From Ephemerocybe angulata (Eukaryota; Basidiomycota; Agaricomycetes; Agaricales; Psathyrellaceae): a DNA stretch of 64,000 nucleotides. Positions 43,076 through 55,292 of the stretch are shown one piece after another (the first letter of the stretch is position 1; every line of letters begins with the position of its first letter). Location: contig JAACJK010000063.1 of NCBI GenBank assembly GCA_013368325.1, positions 62,001-126,000 on the forward strand. Reading direction: 5' to 3'. A program made the translations under genes and the position numbers. The notes below the pieces were generated by a model that was given only the letters and a program-made list of their open reading frames with translations, searched no databases and had not been told where the DNA came from.

Positions 43076-45434
43076 ATGGAGCCCAATTTGCACACTGAAC
43101 CCCCTTGTCAACTCAAATCCAGCTCAGTAACTTCCGAACAGGAGTCTCTGATGACCCTGAAGGACGATCTCTTGAACAATGGGCAGAACGAGATCAGACA
43201 CCCACGTGGCCACGAGCCCGCATTTTCGAATCCATATGCTGTGAACCACTGTAAGAATTTGGGTAGCTTCTATTTGAGACGATAGGGACTTATCGCTGCA
43301 TATTCATCAGACTATGGGCCTATTATTCACCGTGCTACCAACGTCCACGCCGGTCCGAACCACGGTGAGGACACCAAATAGTGATCATGTCAGGAAACCG
43401 GACTGACCGCCGCTCGATGGCTGATACATCCAGGGACTGTTATGCAATGGCAGAGTAACGAACCAGGCCAAACGGCACCCCTTCGGACCGTCCTTAAATG
43501 TGAGAGGTCGCCGGTTTTGGGCGTAGGTTGAGAAGCTCATTCAAGTTGCGTCTTATCACAGTTCTAGCAGAGAATATGGCTCCCGGAGCGATGCACGATT
43601 CTGAAGAGCGATGTGATGCACCAAAATGCATGCCCGAGACTCGAGTCGCAGTCCAGGACGAAATCTTCAGCTGGGTCACGGACGGCCACACAGAAGCAGC
43701 GCCAAAGAAGATACTGTGGGTGACGGGACCTGCGGGAACTGGCAAGACCGCCATCCTGGGTACCATCGCAGACAGGTACAAGGAGGAAGGGCGGCTCGCG
43801 GCGAGCTTCTTCTTCTCCTCGTTCTCTGGCTCCGCCGATAGGCGATCGAAGGTGCGGTTGATACCGACTTTGGCGTATCAATTGCTCCAGCACGCAACCC
43901 TGAGAGACACAGGGGCACACCTTGCTGCACAGGAGTCAATTGAGCGCGACCCAGTCGTTCTTAAGAAACGCCTGCAGGCCCAGCTTGATGCCTTGGTTCT
44001 GGACCCTCTGCGTGCGCGAGTCCGACAGCACGAGGACGGCTCACCCCAGCCATACATCCCAATGACCATAATCATCGATGGATTGGATGAATGCGATTTC
44101 GTCGAAAATGCTAGCCCAGAGCGTGGAGACCAACCACGGTCCAAAGAGGATGACCAGCGGGAAATTCTCTCTGTACTGCTGCGTGCCGCCCTCGAACCCG
44201 TGTTCCCCTTCACCATCATAATAGCGAGCCGGCCAGAAAGAGCCATCCGCGATTTCTTTGACACAACGGCCAAGGACCAGACGCGCATACTCTTTCTCGA
44301 CGAGACCTATAATCCAGATGCTGACATCCGGCTATTCTACAACTCAAGATTCTCGCACCTCCGACGCCACTTTAGGCTTCCTGATCATTGGCCTGGAGAG
44401 GTCACAATCGATCTTCTAGTGGAGAATGCTTCAGGACAATTCGTGTACGCAGCAACAACGATGAGATTCATTGAAGGAGCATCAATGAGCCCAGGGAGCG
44501 ATGGGAATACCCTCAATTGGCATGGGCTGACTACACCAGATCAGCGACTCAAACGCATTCTACAACTTCGCCCGACGACACACTCCAGCTGGTCCTCCCC
44601 AAAACCATTCGAAAGACTCGACATGCTGTATCGCTCCATCATCGATACCTGTCCCGACCGGCTTCTGTCAATGAAGTGGCTCCACGTTATAAAGGTGCTT
44701 AAGACTTACCCTCCCGAGGTCCCAATCGCCGGCGGGGCGGCACCTTGTTGGCTTATTCGGCTCATTCTAGAGCTGTCCCCGGGGGAAGATCAGTATGCGC
44801 TCGGGACTTTGGCATCCTTACTGACAGAAAAGGGATACTCGACGAAACATAACTACACCATTTATTCCTTTTATCACAAGTCCTTCCTCGATTTTATCGA
44901 CGAGCCTGAGCGCTGCGGCGATATCTTTGTGTCACAGGTGGAAGCGAGGGACTTCTTTACTCGCCGTTTCTTTCAAACCTTGAATAATCGTATGTCCCCT
45001 CTTCGACAAGGAGACGCCTGCGACTGACCTAATATGCTTCTACAGACCCCAGCGCAGTTCTAGTAGACAACCAGAAAGTGAAACACTATCAAACCCTGCG
45101 CACAGATCTTCTTTCATTCTCATCCAAGCAAGCATTCAAGGCCGCGGAAGCCGACATGCTGGCGTGTGATGTACACGCATGGCTACATCTCATATTAAAT
45201 GCCAGTCAGGCATATTCGCCTGCACCGCAAACTCGCGAAATCGTGCTCCAGGTAGTGCATTCAAGAGTGAGCTCAATTAACAAGACACCTTATCTTGTCG
45301 TACTTACCGCGATATCTCAGTGCACCTGGTATCGGTGCCGACCATCCTGTAAGCATTGGAGAGGTCCTGCCCTTGAAGCGCAGCTCAAAAGTATGTCACC
45401 ACATTCCATCAAGCATGCTCAAGCGCTCAAATGA
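43076..45434 (+). CDS. NACHT-domain STAND NTPase, paralog ND
   Basis: ATG 43076 gives MEPNLHTEPPCQLKSSSVTS. A small exon (~43311-43364) carries YGPIIHRATNVHAGPNH; a linker exon gives GTVMQWQSNEPGQTAPLRTV. The NACHT exon has Walker A GPAGTGKT, Walker B IIIDGLDECDF, IIASRPERAIRDFFD, LLVENASGQFVYAATT and FYHKSFLDFIDEP. After an intron at ~44991-45047 come KQAFKAAEADMLACDVHAWL and the tail CTWYRCRPSCKHWRG, stop at 45432-45434. It is the partner of NB in a ~2.75-kb inverted duplication (42975-45720 against 27310-30064). The retrotransposon end lies 101 bp upstream, so its promoter may now depend on the element. Apparently intact. Confidence 0.85.
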
Positions 45435-46070
45435 CGTTGTCCTGACAGAAAATTAACCAAGTGCGTGGAAAATTCATTTAGCTCGGCCTCTGTCTTTCAG
45501 GGGAAAACCGTGGCAGGACTCGGTGAAGGTCATAGAAAGAAAGTTGGAAGGAACAGGATATCGGTTCTTTCGTTAAATTGAAAGATAACATGTTATTTGT
45601 CACCCCTCTCCAAAAATACGCTCCTAGGGAGATTCTTTTCATACTCTTGACATATGGGCTGGTTTGGAGGTCATCGTTCACTGACGATGTTTGCGAAACG
45701 ACGTGCGCACTGGGGCTGGATTGATATCGGTACACCGTATTCTCCCACAACGCTTGGCATCGCTTGCTGAGCGCATAAGGGCCTTATTAATAGACAGCAG
45801 GGCCTTGCGATATAGGTCCAAAGTCTTGAGCTCGATGAAAGGGATGAGGAGTCGGAGTTGAGATTTATCGCAATGCCGCGACATGCCGTGTGCGGCTTTT
45901 CGCGTGTTTCCATCATTTCGGACCCAGTGTTTTCAGATCCAGGATTCCAGGTCCACAATTCCACGATCTGCCACCTCTTGGGTGGACGCCTTTCTTTCTG
46001 AACTTTGGCCTCTTTCGGTCTATCCACCTCGAAACAATTCGAAAGCAATTCGAGAAACCAGGATCCCCGG
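45435..46070. other. Spacer between NACHT ND and F-box D
   Basis: The first ~290 bp are the duplicated downstream flank of ND. The rest resembles the leaders of the other F-box paralogs (ctgaacttt and gtcgaac-like blocks before the ATG). No separate gene is supported. Confidence 0.45.
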
Positions 46071-47804
46071 ATGACGTGCCCCATCTTCTCACTTCCGCTT
46101 GAGCTACATGCTCTGGTCTTCTTGCACTTGGAACCAGAAGATTTGCTAAACTTGGGCTCGGTGAGAACTGCCATTTATCAACTCCATAGTCTGACCCTCG
46201 CTGAACGGCTATGAGACAGACATGTAAAACCTTTCGAGAAACGATTTCACACAAGGGCATATGGGAGGACGCGTTGCGCATGGTCTGTGCGAGAGACGGG
46301 TTGTTTACGCCCTCCTATCCATTCGACGAGATGGACCTCGGCGACCTGAGGCGGGCGGCCCTCCATCCATTTCAGTGGAATCGAATGATGCTGTCCATTG
46401 ACCCAGGAGAACAGGGATGCTTAACGCCTCATCGAGAAATACCCCTGCCTCGCGACCCTAGAGTCAACCCCCAAGCTGAATTTCTCGATGCTTATATCCT
46501 ACCTGGAGGCCGATATGTCGTCGGTAGTTCAGAGAACTTCATCACTCTTTGGGATCTTGGTCCTATTCACCATTCGCTCGAATACCCGCCTCGTATCTTG
46601 GATTCAATCTACGATGCGGCGGATCGATATCACATATCCCGTCCCACACGACCGTCACCCTCACCTAATGGAAATTGCTTTCGAATATGTGCCTCCTTTT
46701 TCTCTACGGAGCTGAATTTATGCTGGTGCGGTTATACTTTCAAGAATGTGAGCGGAGTGCTGAATTCTACTCCATAGCCTTCGGGTGTATGAAGTGGGCC
46801 CCCTTCCACGAAGCACATCATTTAGGCTGCTCGGTCAGCTGGACACTCCTAATATTGCGAATAGTTGGCTAGTTGGCGACCGTGTGGTGCTCGAGACTTG
46901 TGGCACTGATCACCAGGTGAAGCATGTGGTTTGGGATGTTACTCGCAATCTCGTAACACCCCCATTCGAACTTGTCGGAAGAACGTTTCCAACGCTCGGC
47001 GTGAGTCTTTACCTGTGTACCGGCTATCGCCTCTTCCCTCATTCTCATTTGTATCTCCAGTGGGCTGTGGAAGGGTGTTCCCTGCTTGGCCTGCAGCGCA
47101 AAGAACTTGATTCTGAAGAAGGCGATTTCATCACCAACCTATCTGCGTGGAGGATACCAAAACTTGATCCAATGGAGGACGAGACCTCGCTGTCTCTATG
47201 GAATTTCAGCACTACGGAGAGGATAGAGCCAGATATCCAGGTCGATTTCGATCAGGGAGAAGTAGCCTCACTCCGTCCCGACTATGGAAGCTCGATCCCG
47301 CCGATGGCGTTCCGCTCGTCATCAGTGGGGACCTCGATCTTTCACTTTTTCCTCCACCCGCTGTATGCTCCTATTAGCAAAATCGGGCTATGCAGAGTGG
47401 CAATAGTGAACGAAGGGATCGATGAATCGGGGAACTCCCGCGAGAGGACGGTTAGGCTGCTCTCCCATGACCTGTTCCGAAAGCCCTACCTGATCATCGG
47501 ATCGAGGTGCCGCCACTTCTCAGTCGCGGGGGGCTATATAACGAGCGTAATCGGAACGATGTACTCCGTTACGGACTCCCACCGCCAGACAACGTATGTC
47601 TCAGAAACCAATCTCGTTCACTCTCGGATTGAGACCGACAAGGGGAGTCCTGGAAGCTGTCGCCTGGCCACTGTTCCTGTGCAACACGGAAATAGGGTCA
47701 CCTCATTATGCACGGCCTCTAGCCGTATGGTCCATGTCGGTAAATCAAACCCGGATAACCCTGAAGTTAGTACTGTCTGTATTTCATACTTCTTAGCGCC
47801 GTGA
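46071..47804 (+). CDS. F-box/WD-like protein paralog D
   Basis: Four exons (46071-46160, 46220-46725, 46778-47000, 47061-47804) join in frame to 520 aa. Residues 1-45 are the F-box (MTCPIFSLPLELHALVFLHL, EPEDLLNLGS, TCKTFRETISHKGIWEDALR). Then MVCARDGLFTPSYPFDEMDL, a propeller-like LPGGRYVVGSSENFITLWD, RVYEVGPLPRSTSFRLLGQL, and a C-terminal region with SLSLWNFS, VRLLSHDLFRKPY, FSVAGGYITSVI and the end CISYFLAP. It is the cleanest reference copy of the family. The role is inferred: Skp1 adaptor binding by the F-box and substrate recognition by the rest. The stop lies 41 bp from the stop of the convergent aldo/keto reductase. The site hit by transposons in A and B (CATTATGCACGG) is uninterrupted here. 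Confidence 0.85.
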
Positions 47805-47845
47805 GTCATCATGTCCGTCACGAATATTCCAAATCTGCCAGCCCT

Positions 47846-49414
47846 CTATCCCCACAGGTTTGCCGCCTTATCATCCTTGCCAAAGTACCTATCTCCCTTA
47901 ACTTCAAACTCGTCGATAAGCTTCGTAATCTCCTCGAAGTCCTTGTCCGAAAGCTTGATGTCTCCAGCCTCCAGATTTTCCAAAGTCCGCGAGGCCTTGC
48001 TGTAAATCCAGAAATGCTAGGTTTAGCACAAACAACAAACCTAAAAGGAAGGAAGAGCTTGGGCACGCACGAGGATCCTGGAAGGGGAATGACGTTAGGC
48101 CCGAGGTGCGCAACCCAGGCAATGGAGAGCTGGGCGGGGGTAGACCCCACACGCTTCGCAACCTCAGTGAGCGCGTCGACGATCGCGTAGTTGTGCTTGA
48201 GGATCTCCTGGTCGCGGAAACGCGTCATTCCCCGGCGGATATCGCCAGCTATTCACAGTGGATCTGGGTATCAGAGATTGCTGTATGTCTCGAAGGGGGA
48301 TGAGAAACCGACCTGGAAGGTCTGCCGCGCTTTTGATCTGGCCAGTTATGAAGCCCCTCCCAAGGGGACTGTGTAGTTGCAGAGGATAGTAAGGATAGTA
48401 AGATTTATCAATGCGGTTGCACTTCAACCTGATGCGAAGTAGGAAGCTTACGAGTAGGCCATGACGGAGATTCCGAGCTCTTTGGCGGTTTCGATAACTT
48501 TCTTTTGGTTCTCTTCGTACGCCCAGGGGCTAACTTCGATCTCGGCAGCCGTAACAGGGTGCACCTGTGATCAACAAATTGTCAGTAGCGGCTGCCAAGG
48601 GGGGAATATGGGTGGACGCACGGCATGCGCACGCCTGAGTGTGTTGTGGTTACACTCGGATAGCCCGATGTGGGAGAACTTGCCCTCGTTGACGAGCGTG
48701 ACGAGGTTCTCCATGATCTTCTCGATCGGGAGGTTCGGGTCGATTCTCGCGGGCTGGAAAAGGTCGACTTTCTTGATGGGCCCCAGTGCGCGTTCGATGT
48801 TATCCAGCCCGGCACGCAGATTTTCGATCCTAGTGCAAGATTAAGCGAGTTAGATAAAGTAGATTTGGTATGCAGAAGCTGGGGGAAGCAAGATTGATAC
48901 GTACGAGCAGTCGGGGCCTTGGACCTTGGGGTTAACCGCACCTTTCACGGAGAGGAACGTCTTGTCCGCGTATTCGGGGTACTTGGCGAAAAAGCGGGAC
49001 AGCATCTCCAAGTTTCCGGTTCCGAAGTCCATTGCGTAGAATTCACCTGCAAAACAAAGGATGATATCGAGTCTAAATTATCCTTTCGCTAGAAGGAGGC
49101 TTGCCGTCTCACCGCTGTTAATGATACCCTTGGTGCCGGCGGGGAGCGCATCGATGCCAGCCTTGATCGCTTCAAAGCACTGCTCGTCTGGAACGGGAGT
49201 GGGCGTCCAGCTGCCATATATGTTAGTTTACTGCAGCTTCAACACGGCTAGTTCAAGCGCTAGGTCCTCACGTCATCAACATCAAGCCATGCTAAGGTTG
49301 CGTCAGCCACTGAGAGTTCATCGTCGAAGGATACAAGCAGATGCTGCTCACCGCAATCCTCCCGACGGTAACGTCCGCCGCGGTTCCCCCAAGCTTGGTT
49401 GTAGCTGAAACCAT
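47846..49414 (-). CDS. Aldo/keto reductase (YakC/pyridoxal-reductase-like)
   Basis: About seven exons. ATG 49414 gives MVSATTKLGGTAADVTVGRI; later exons give CFEAIKAGIDALPAGTKGII, NSGEFYAMDFGTGNLEMLSR (catalytic Tyr), KTFLSVKGA (catalytic Lys), KKVDLFQPARIDPNLPIEKI, GKFSHIGLSECN (catalytic His), PVTAAEIEVSPWAYEENQKK, GISVMAYSPLGRGFITG, AQLSIAWVAHLGPNVIPLPG and the end NLEAGDIKLSDKDFEEITKL with GDRYFGKDDKAANLWG. These are NADPH-dependent (alpha/beta)8-barrel reductases of carbonyls such as pyridoxal. The order and tetrad are complete and the gene looks functional. It is convergent with F-box D. Confidence 0.85.
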
Positions 49415-52240
49415 ATCAGTATTTCGTCTTGTTGTATGAGATTAGGTGAAAGTTGTTGTGTGAGTTTGTAGCCACACTTGGTGGTAGACCTTATATACGC
49501 GAGTCAGTGCGCAGCAGATGGTCGACAGGTTGCCGTCAGTACTCCGTAACCACGACGAGGCTCAGGACCTCAGGTTGACCTCAGGTGTCATATATAAGTG
49601 CGGGGTTCCTGCGAGTAGCTCAGTTTGGAAGGAAGGACGCGAGGGCTCCCGGCACCGGCAGAAGTCCCGGCATGTTTGGATAAAGAGCTATTCTAAGGGA
49701 TATGGTGTGAACGTCCCTTGTACTTGGTTCCACTTCTTCGTGTCTCCAAAAGCTTTCTGTACTAGCTACAGGCAGTCGCCTATTGTGTACGCCAAGGTAC
49801 AGAGTGCATATTATATATGCCTCATCTGAGAGTGGCCGTAAAACACTTAAGCTTGCCGTCGCTTCGTAGTGACGTATTCATTGCGAGGTCGGCTCTTATA
49901 ATAAACCTCCTGGCCTCTATCGCATGTCTCGCTATCCCTTGCTCTAAACAGCTTTACCTTGAGCAAAGGGTGCCACCTGTCTTGAGCTCGATCAAAGGAT
50001 TTGCCATGAACATCAGTGGTGGGTATCTAGGCGCTGTAGGCGCCTTCGTTAGCGCCCCTGCTCCATAATACAAGTTCCGCTCTCCATTTATGTAACTCTG
50101 TTTCCTCTGTATTCCAGATACAACATAAGTCTATCATATCATTTCCAAAAGAAGGAACAGCAAGAACCCAACCCCGAGTCCGATATGGGGAACACGCGGC
50201 CCCATTACGAGGCCGGCGTCTGATTCACCCAAGATTCACCGGTCTCATCCCAAGGCTATACTTAGTCATCATAGGTATAGTAGAGTATAATCGAAAGGAC
50301 AGTGCCGTACTATTTCTCCCCTTCACACCTCCATTCCAACCGTTCTGGCAATTTGCATTGAATTAGATGGGTGTGGCAGGACGTATTTAAATGATGACCG
50401 GGGATCTGCATGAAGATGCCTGTAGGTGTATCGCGCAAGAGTGGGCCCTATAGTATTCCACGACTCACGGAAGAAGGTATTCCGGCGAGAGTCCAAGTTC
50501 AGTGTTCCTTTCCGCATTTTCCAAGACCACACTATGGAGCTCATCTAATCAGTGCCAGATGTTCTTGCAGTCTGTATACATACGCACAAACTTATGGTCC
50601 GAAGAGAGTTCGTGAGGAACGACGTGTGTCCTTTGGACAGTTTTCAATAATAAGGCACCTCATCCCATTAGGATCAGACTCTTGAGCCCGAATTTTAGCT
50701 CGGCCAGAAATCTCTTTGACGCTACGCATATCTGTGAGCAGAGACGGCAGTGACGGTAGTGATGATGCCACCGTAATGGTGGTTGGTGGCAAGCTGGGTG
50801 GATGCCACTATGTAATGAACAATGGAATCAAGTGAAGCGTGGGAAACCACCTTGAGCTTCCCGCTTCGGTTGGTCCCCCCAAGGGGCTTTTAAGTTGGGA
50901 AGTCATTTGCAACTCAGATAAACCTCCAAAAGTCCCATCCGTCAGTCTCCCTACACGAATAGTATAATCACGGTACTCACATTTTATCATATTCGCCTGG
51001 TTGTCCAACTTGACGACACCTTGGATGCTTTGACTTAAAATTTGTGGCAACTCATTTAGGTTTTAACCTTCTCCGATGGGAGCTCCATGAGGTACCAGTA
51101 AGAGCCCTTGGTCACGGACTTATGTGGGTTGTTCTTCTTTTTGGGTGTGGCTACAACTTCTCATTGGACGCCCATGTATTACCAAAGCATCGAGGCAGTG
51201 TTTTAACATAATCTTGTAGTACATAGAAGACTACAAGACCTGAAATGTGAGAAGAGAACAGAGAGCATACCAGGCGGAGGAAAGCATACTGTCGTAACAC
51301 TTACATGACCTTGCGATCCACTCGAAGTCAGATGCGACGATGGCCTTTTCGACTTCTTACGCTCGGGTCGTGCAACGTGCAGCTTTTCAAAGCCGAGTAA
51401 TCTTGTCTGACGTTTTCTGTCGTACCTAGATGATTATCTATCGGGTAGCGTGCGGTGGTAGGAAAGAGGAGGATAGCCCGTCGGCAGTTCGAGCTTCGTT
51501 GTGGCCCACTACCAGGACCGGCGGCTTTTGATGAGCCGTCGAGCCGGCCGCTTACCCCACATCCAATCCGGAAGCGCCCCTGACATAGAAAGTCTTGGCA
51601 TCAATCTGTCGGCTGACCTGGCCAGAGAGAGCTAGACAAGTACTTGAAACGTCCTTCAGGACCACGACCTCCAAGAGCCTCCACGACCTTGATGGTCTGA
51701 ATTGCACGACTTTTCTCATCTCGGAGGTGAGTTTGAAATCTGGAGATGGGTGGAGCGGAAACACCTGTTTGCCCAATGTTCATCGTTCATTAATTTCGAT
51801 CCTAACGTTACACGTTCAGATCCACCAAGACGTCCGAGCGGAAGACTGGAAGCGCTTTGATAGGAGTGGGCTGCACTCATTCATTGCTGCTGACTACGAC
51901 GCTTCGATCTGTACGCCAAAGTCGGATAAGCTCCTTGGCCGGAAGGTATTTACCTGGGGCTCCTCGACAGCTTTACGCCATCAACATCTATCCAACCATC
52001 CACCCGTCTACCTCTGTCCCTGTCTCCACTGGGCCCAGCCTTGTCGAGACGCGGATATCGACCATCGTCCTAGCATTCTTACACACAGCCGCAAAGCACT
52101 CATCGCCGGACAGCAGGCCTAGGACGAACTTCTCAAACTTGCAGCGGCCGCAGACGCACACGCCTCCCACGCCCGTTTGTTAGGACGACCGTCTGAGCTC
52201 AACGACTAGTCAGCGTCGAGTGGAAGACAACCGAAAAGCC
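49415..52240. other. 2.8-kb intergenic region
   Basis: No gene with splice logic or domains is seen. An 83-codon frame at 49817-50068 has a hydrophobic stretch (ALIINLLASIACLAI) but no other support. Open frames at 51595-52183 are short and overlapping. Confidence 0.4.
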
Positions 52241-52714
52241 ATGAACTCAACAACACAAGGGACGGAGCAACACGATACGACTCGTTCCATCGACAACCCC
52301 GGTGCTCCGACAAACACCTTGTCATCCTCACCCCCCGTAAAACACCCCTTTTCCAAACCTCCTAATCCGACGAGACTAAACCCGCGGACATCACAGCCTC
52401 CACACTCGCGTCCTCAGCCGCGGCTGCATCTCTCACTGCCGCAGCCGCCCAAAGCCGCAGAAGTCTTCAACTCGGGTGTTCCGTTGCCTGATCGCCCTGG
52501 AAATGGGGCAGGCGAAGGCCAGTGGTTCTGGTATGAAGGGAAGCGGATTTACGTCGGGCGCGCTGAGAAGGCCAGTCGCCGCAAGGTTATGGAGTCGGAG
52601 GAAGGGGGTGGAATCCATGGTGAAGGTGCGTTCCATTCTCTTTTGTTCTGGTTTATAAAGATGGACCGGGCTACGTTTTGGGTCTTCTGTACTATTGTTT
52701 CAACCCAGTGGTAG
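52241..52714 (+). CDS. Hypothetical Pro-rich protein
   Basis: The ATG at 52241 gives MNSTTQGTEQHDTTRSIDNP. A Pro/Ser-rich, disordered part follows, then a compact stretch GQWFWYEGKRIYVGRAEKAS. A GTGCGT donor near 52625 suggests that the coding exon may end after GGGIHGE; reading on gives a stop at 52714. I do not recognise the family. It lies 260 bp before the RING gene on the same strand, so a shared transcript cannot be ruled out. Confidence 0.4.
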   Translation: MNSTTQGTEQHDTTRSIDNPGAPTNTLSSSPPVKHPFSKPPNPTRLNPRTSQPPHSRPQPRLHLSLPQPPKAAEVFNSGVPLPDRPGNGAGEGQWFWYEGKRIYVGRAEKASRRKVMESEEGGGIHGEGAFHSLLFWFIKMDRATFWVFCTIVSTQW

Positions 52715-52973
52715 ACTATTCAAATCCGTAGCCTAACTGCTGGACCTTGCGACTATTGTTGTCTTGACTTCGGCCTTTAGCGCCCAAGTGTCATCCATCG
52801 TCACCAAGTGACTTCGACTTGGTCTATCTTCCTTTTCTGGGATCCTCATATACCCCAAGTACACCCTCTAACTAACTGCTCCACTCCTCCCCCATACATC
52901 GCCGCTCAAATTGGACCTATTATTTCGACTCAACAATTGATTCGCACAACAATTGGGCTACATCCATCGCGCT

Positions 52974-54804
52974 ATGTCATCCTACACCTACATTAACGCG
53001 AACCTGGATCTTCTATCCGACCACACTAACTACCCGCACCTTCCATCGCCACCACCATCTGGCGAATCCTCCTCGGACTCGGACTCTTCCGCATCTTCGC
53101 CCACCGCATCGCCGGCGAAACTGACTATTCCATCCTCGCCTCCCCCGCCATATTCTGGTGTCCCCTCACCCCCTTCCTCCCCAACGATGTTGTCCACCGT
53201 TACTCGCTATCAACGCCCTCACCAACCTACCCAACACCGACCTAAACCAATTCTAACATCGAACCCATTCCCATCCTATGACCCACGTCAATCCTCTACG
53301 ACCGCTCGTGTTGCCTTCGCTCCCATATCACCCATCTCGCCTGTGTCTCGTCGTTCGCGCCCCCTTCTCCCCATTACCGAACATGCGGAGGACCTAATAG
53401 ACGCTGTGACCAATGCACTTGCAAAACAGACCATCGAAGACGACGAGTACGACTGCGGCTGGGCGATGGATCTCGGCGCGGAGAGCAGTCCTAGCCTGAG
53501 CGGCTCCCCGTCTCCCGGGTACTTCGGCGCCTCATCCCATTCCTCTAGCGCCTCGGCGTCTACGGCGTCATTGTCATTGGGAAGCGGTTCTGTCTCCCCC
53601 ACCTCACTGGCTTCGAACTTCAGTCGCCGGAATAGTCTTGGAACAAATGGGGCTGGCGCCATGTACAAAAGAGAGTCGGAGAGCGAAAGCGATGCGGGGG
53701 AGAGACTTTTGAGAGAGTGGGCTGTCGCTGTTGCAGGGAAGGGCGAGGTCGTTACTCCGCCTGTTCCAGCTGGGAAACGAACGAGGGGTGGTTCGGTGTC
53801 AGGTGTGCCGCCCGTGGCTGGAACGAGGACGGACGTGCGGAGCAGGAGGCCGAGCGTCAGTCAGCCGAAGTGGGATGAAAACGATAGAGATTGTGGGATT
53901 TGCTTTGAGTATGCTGTGAGACCAGCGAGGACGATATGTTGTGGCAAGGTTTTCTGTCAAGAGCATCTCGAAGACGTACGTCCCCTTTATCCATATGGCT
54001 GAGTGCTTATACTGACTGGAACTATCATCCTAGTGGTTGACCGGTGCGAATGCTTCAGGACTATGCCCGAACTGTGACAAGCCATGTTCTCTGGAGAGGG
54101 ACGTGCTCTCGCTCGCCTCGCCGGCGCTCACACCTGCCAGAACTCAACCATGGAAGAAGACGGCTGCGCCTACAAGGACCACAACAAGGCGAGTGGACAG
54201 TCCAAAACGAAGCAGTCACATGCATCGCCATAATCTCCCGACTCCACCAAACTTACTTCTTCTCTCGCCTCCTCCCTCCTCGACGGCGTTGTCGTATCCA
54301 CAACAGCAGCGGTCAACATCGAATCCCAGGACACCACCAGCAGGTGGCACAGGACACCTCTCTCCGTCGCTTTTGAACATGCAGCAGCAGTATGAGAGGC
54401 TCCTCGCGCAGGAGCACCGCCCGTCGTCCCCTCTGTCTACAAGGATTCCTATTTCCAATCCGTTTGATTCCCTTGAGAGTCCGCCTAAAGATGACGTTTT
54501 GGGGACATTGGAGGCGTTCAGGCCGAAGGTGCCTTTGGAGCGGGGGAAGACGAGGAGACGGTCGGTTGATTTGGAGGGAAGGGGAGGGGAGGAGATTGTG
54601 GAGATTAGCACGCCTGGGGTGATCAGATCTCAGTCTCGGGGAAAGAGGTCTGGGAGCGAGAGTTTACCTGTGGTTAGTGTGGAGTATAGTAGGGAGGGGC
54701 AGAAGAGGATGGTTATTCGCTCGGATGCGGATTATATGGGTGCGGTGAAGCATCTGGGGAGTTTGGTGTTGTGTTTGGTCGTCATGTATCTCGTGGCCAG
54801 GTGA
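52974..54804 (+). CDS. RING-finger protein with C-terminal membrane anchor
   Basis: Two exons (52974-53975 and 54034-54804) join in phase 0 to 590 aa. Residues ~1-310 are Ser/Pro-rich and disordered. A compact RING-like zinc finger spans ~311-360: CGICFEYAVRPARTICCGKV, FCQEHLEDW and CPNCDKPC, with the intron inside it. A second disordered part follows. The last ~20 residues form one hydrophobic helix (LGSLVLCLVVMYLVAR), giving a tail-anchored protein. RING proteins of this shape are usually E3 ubiquitin ligases at the ER or another endomembrane; substrate unknown. Both splice sites are canonical. Confidence 0.75.
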
Positions 54805-55292
54805 GATGTGGGTGGGCGTCCTTGCTGTTTCTGGCTCGCTTTCTTATCATTGTTTATTATCCTGTTTTGCTATTTCTCTTGTGGGTTTCCTATTTCTTCT
54901 GGGTACGGTGTATTTGTATCATTTACGACCTATAACGAGTTATGACCTTTTCAGAATCAATTCTATTACATGTTCAGCGCGTGTCCGAGAGTGTGCCTCG
55001 GGAAGAAGTGCGTGGGGCACTGTGAAACGTTTGAGTCGAGGGCTGACTGGGTCCTATGTTCGTTTCTCTCGTCTAGGTTCTTCGAAGTCGAGGGTATCGC
55101 GATCCTTGCGCTCGGCTTGTCGAAGTACACTTGTCCGATGGGCCGCAACTTGGGCGCTTAAATAAATCGGCGGACTTTGAATGGAATGCAGAACCACGTG
55201 TACGCACAGCTTTTGCTCCTTCCCTCAAGAAGTCCGCTGCGTCGTCTCCGTCCTGAACAGTCATCCCACTTATACCATCCGCTGTGTACTAC
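54805..55292. other. Spacer and promoter of NACHT NE
   Basis: I see no gene here. It has 3' flank of the RING gene and the upstream region of NE. Confidence 0.4.

Noticed and set aside
49817..50068. 83-codon frame with a hydrophobic segment
   Set aside because: Single short frame without conserved motif or neighbours; kept only as a remark under the spacer.
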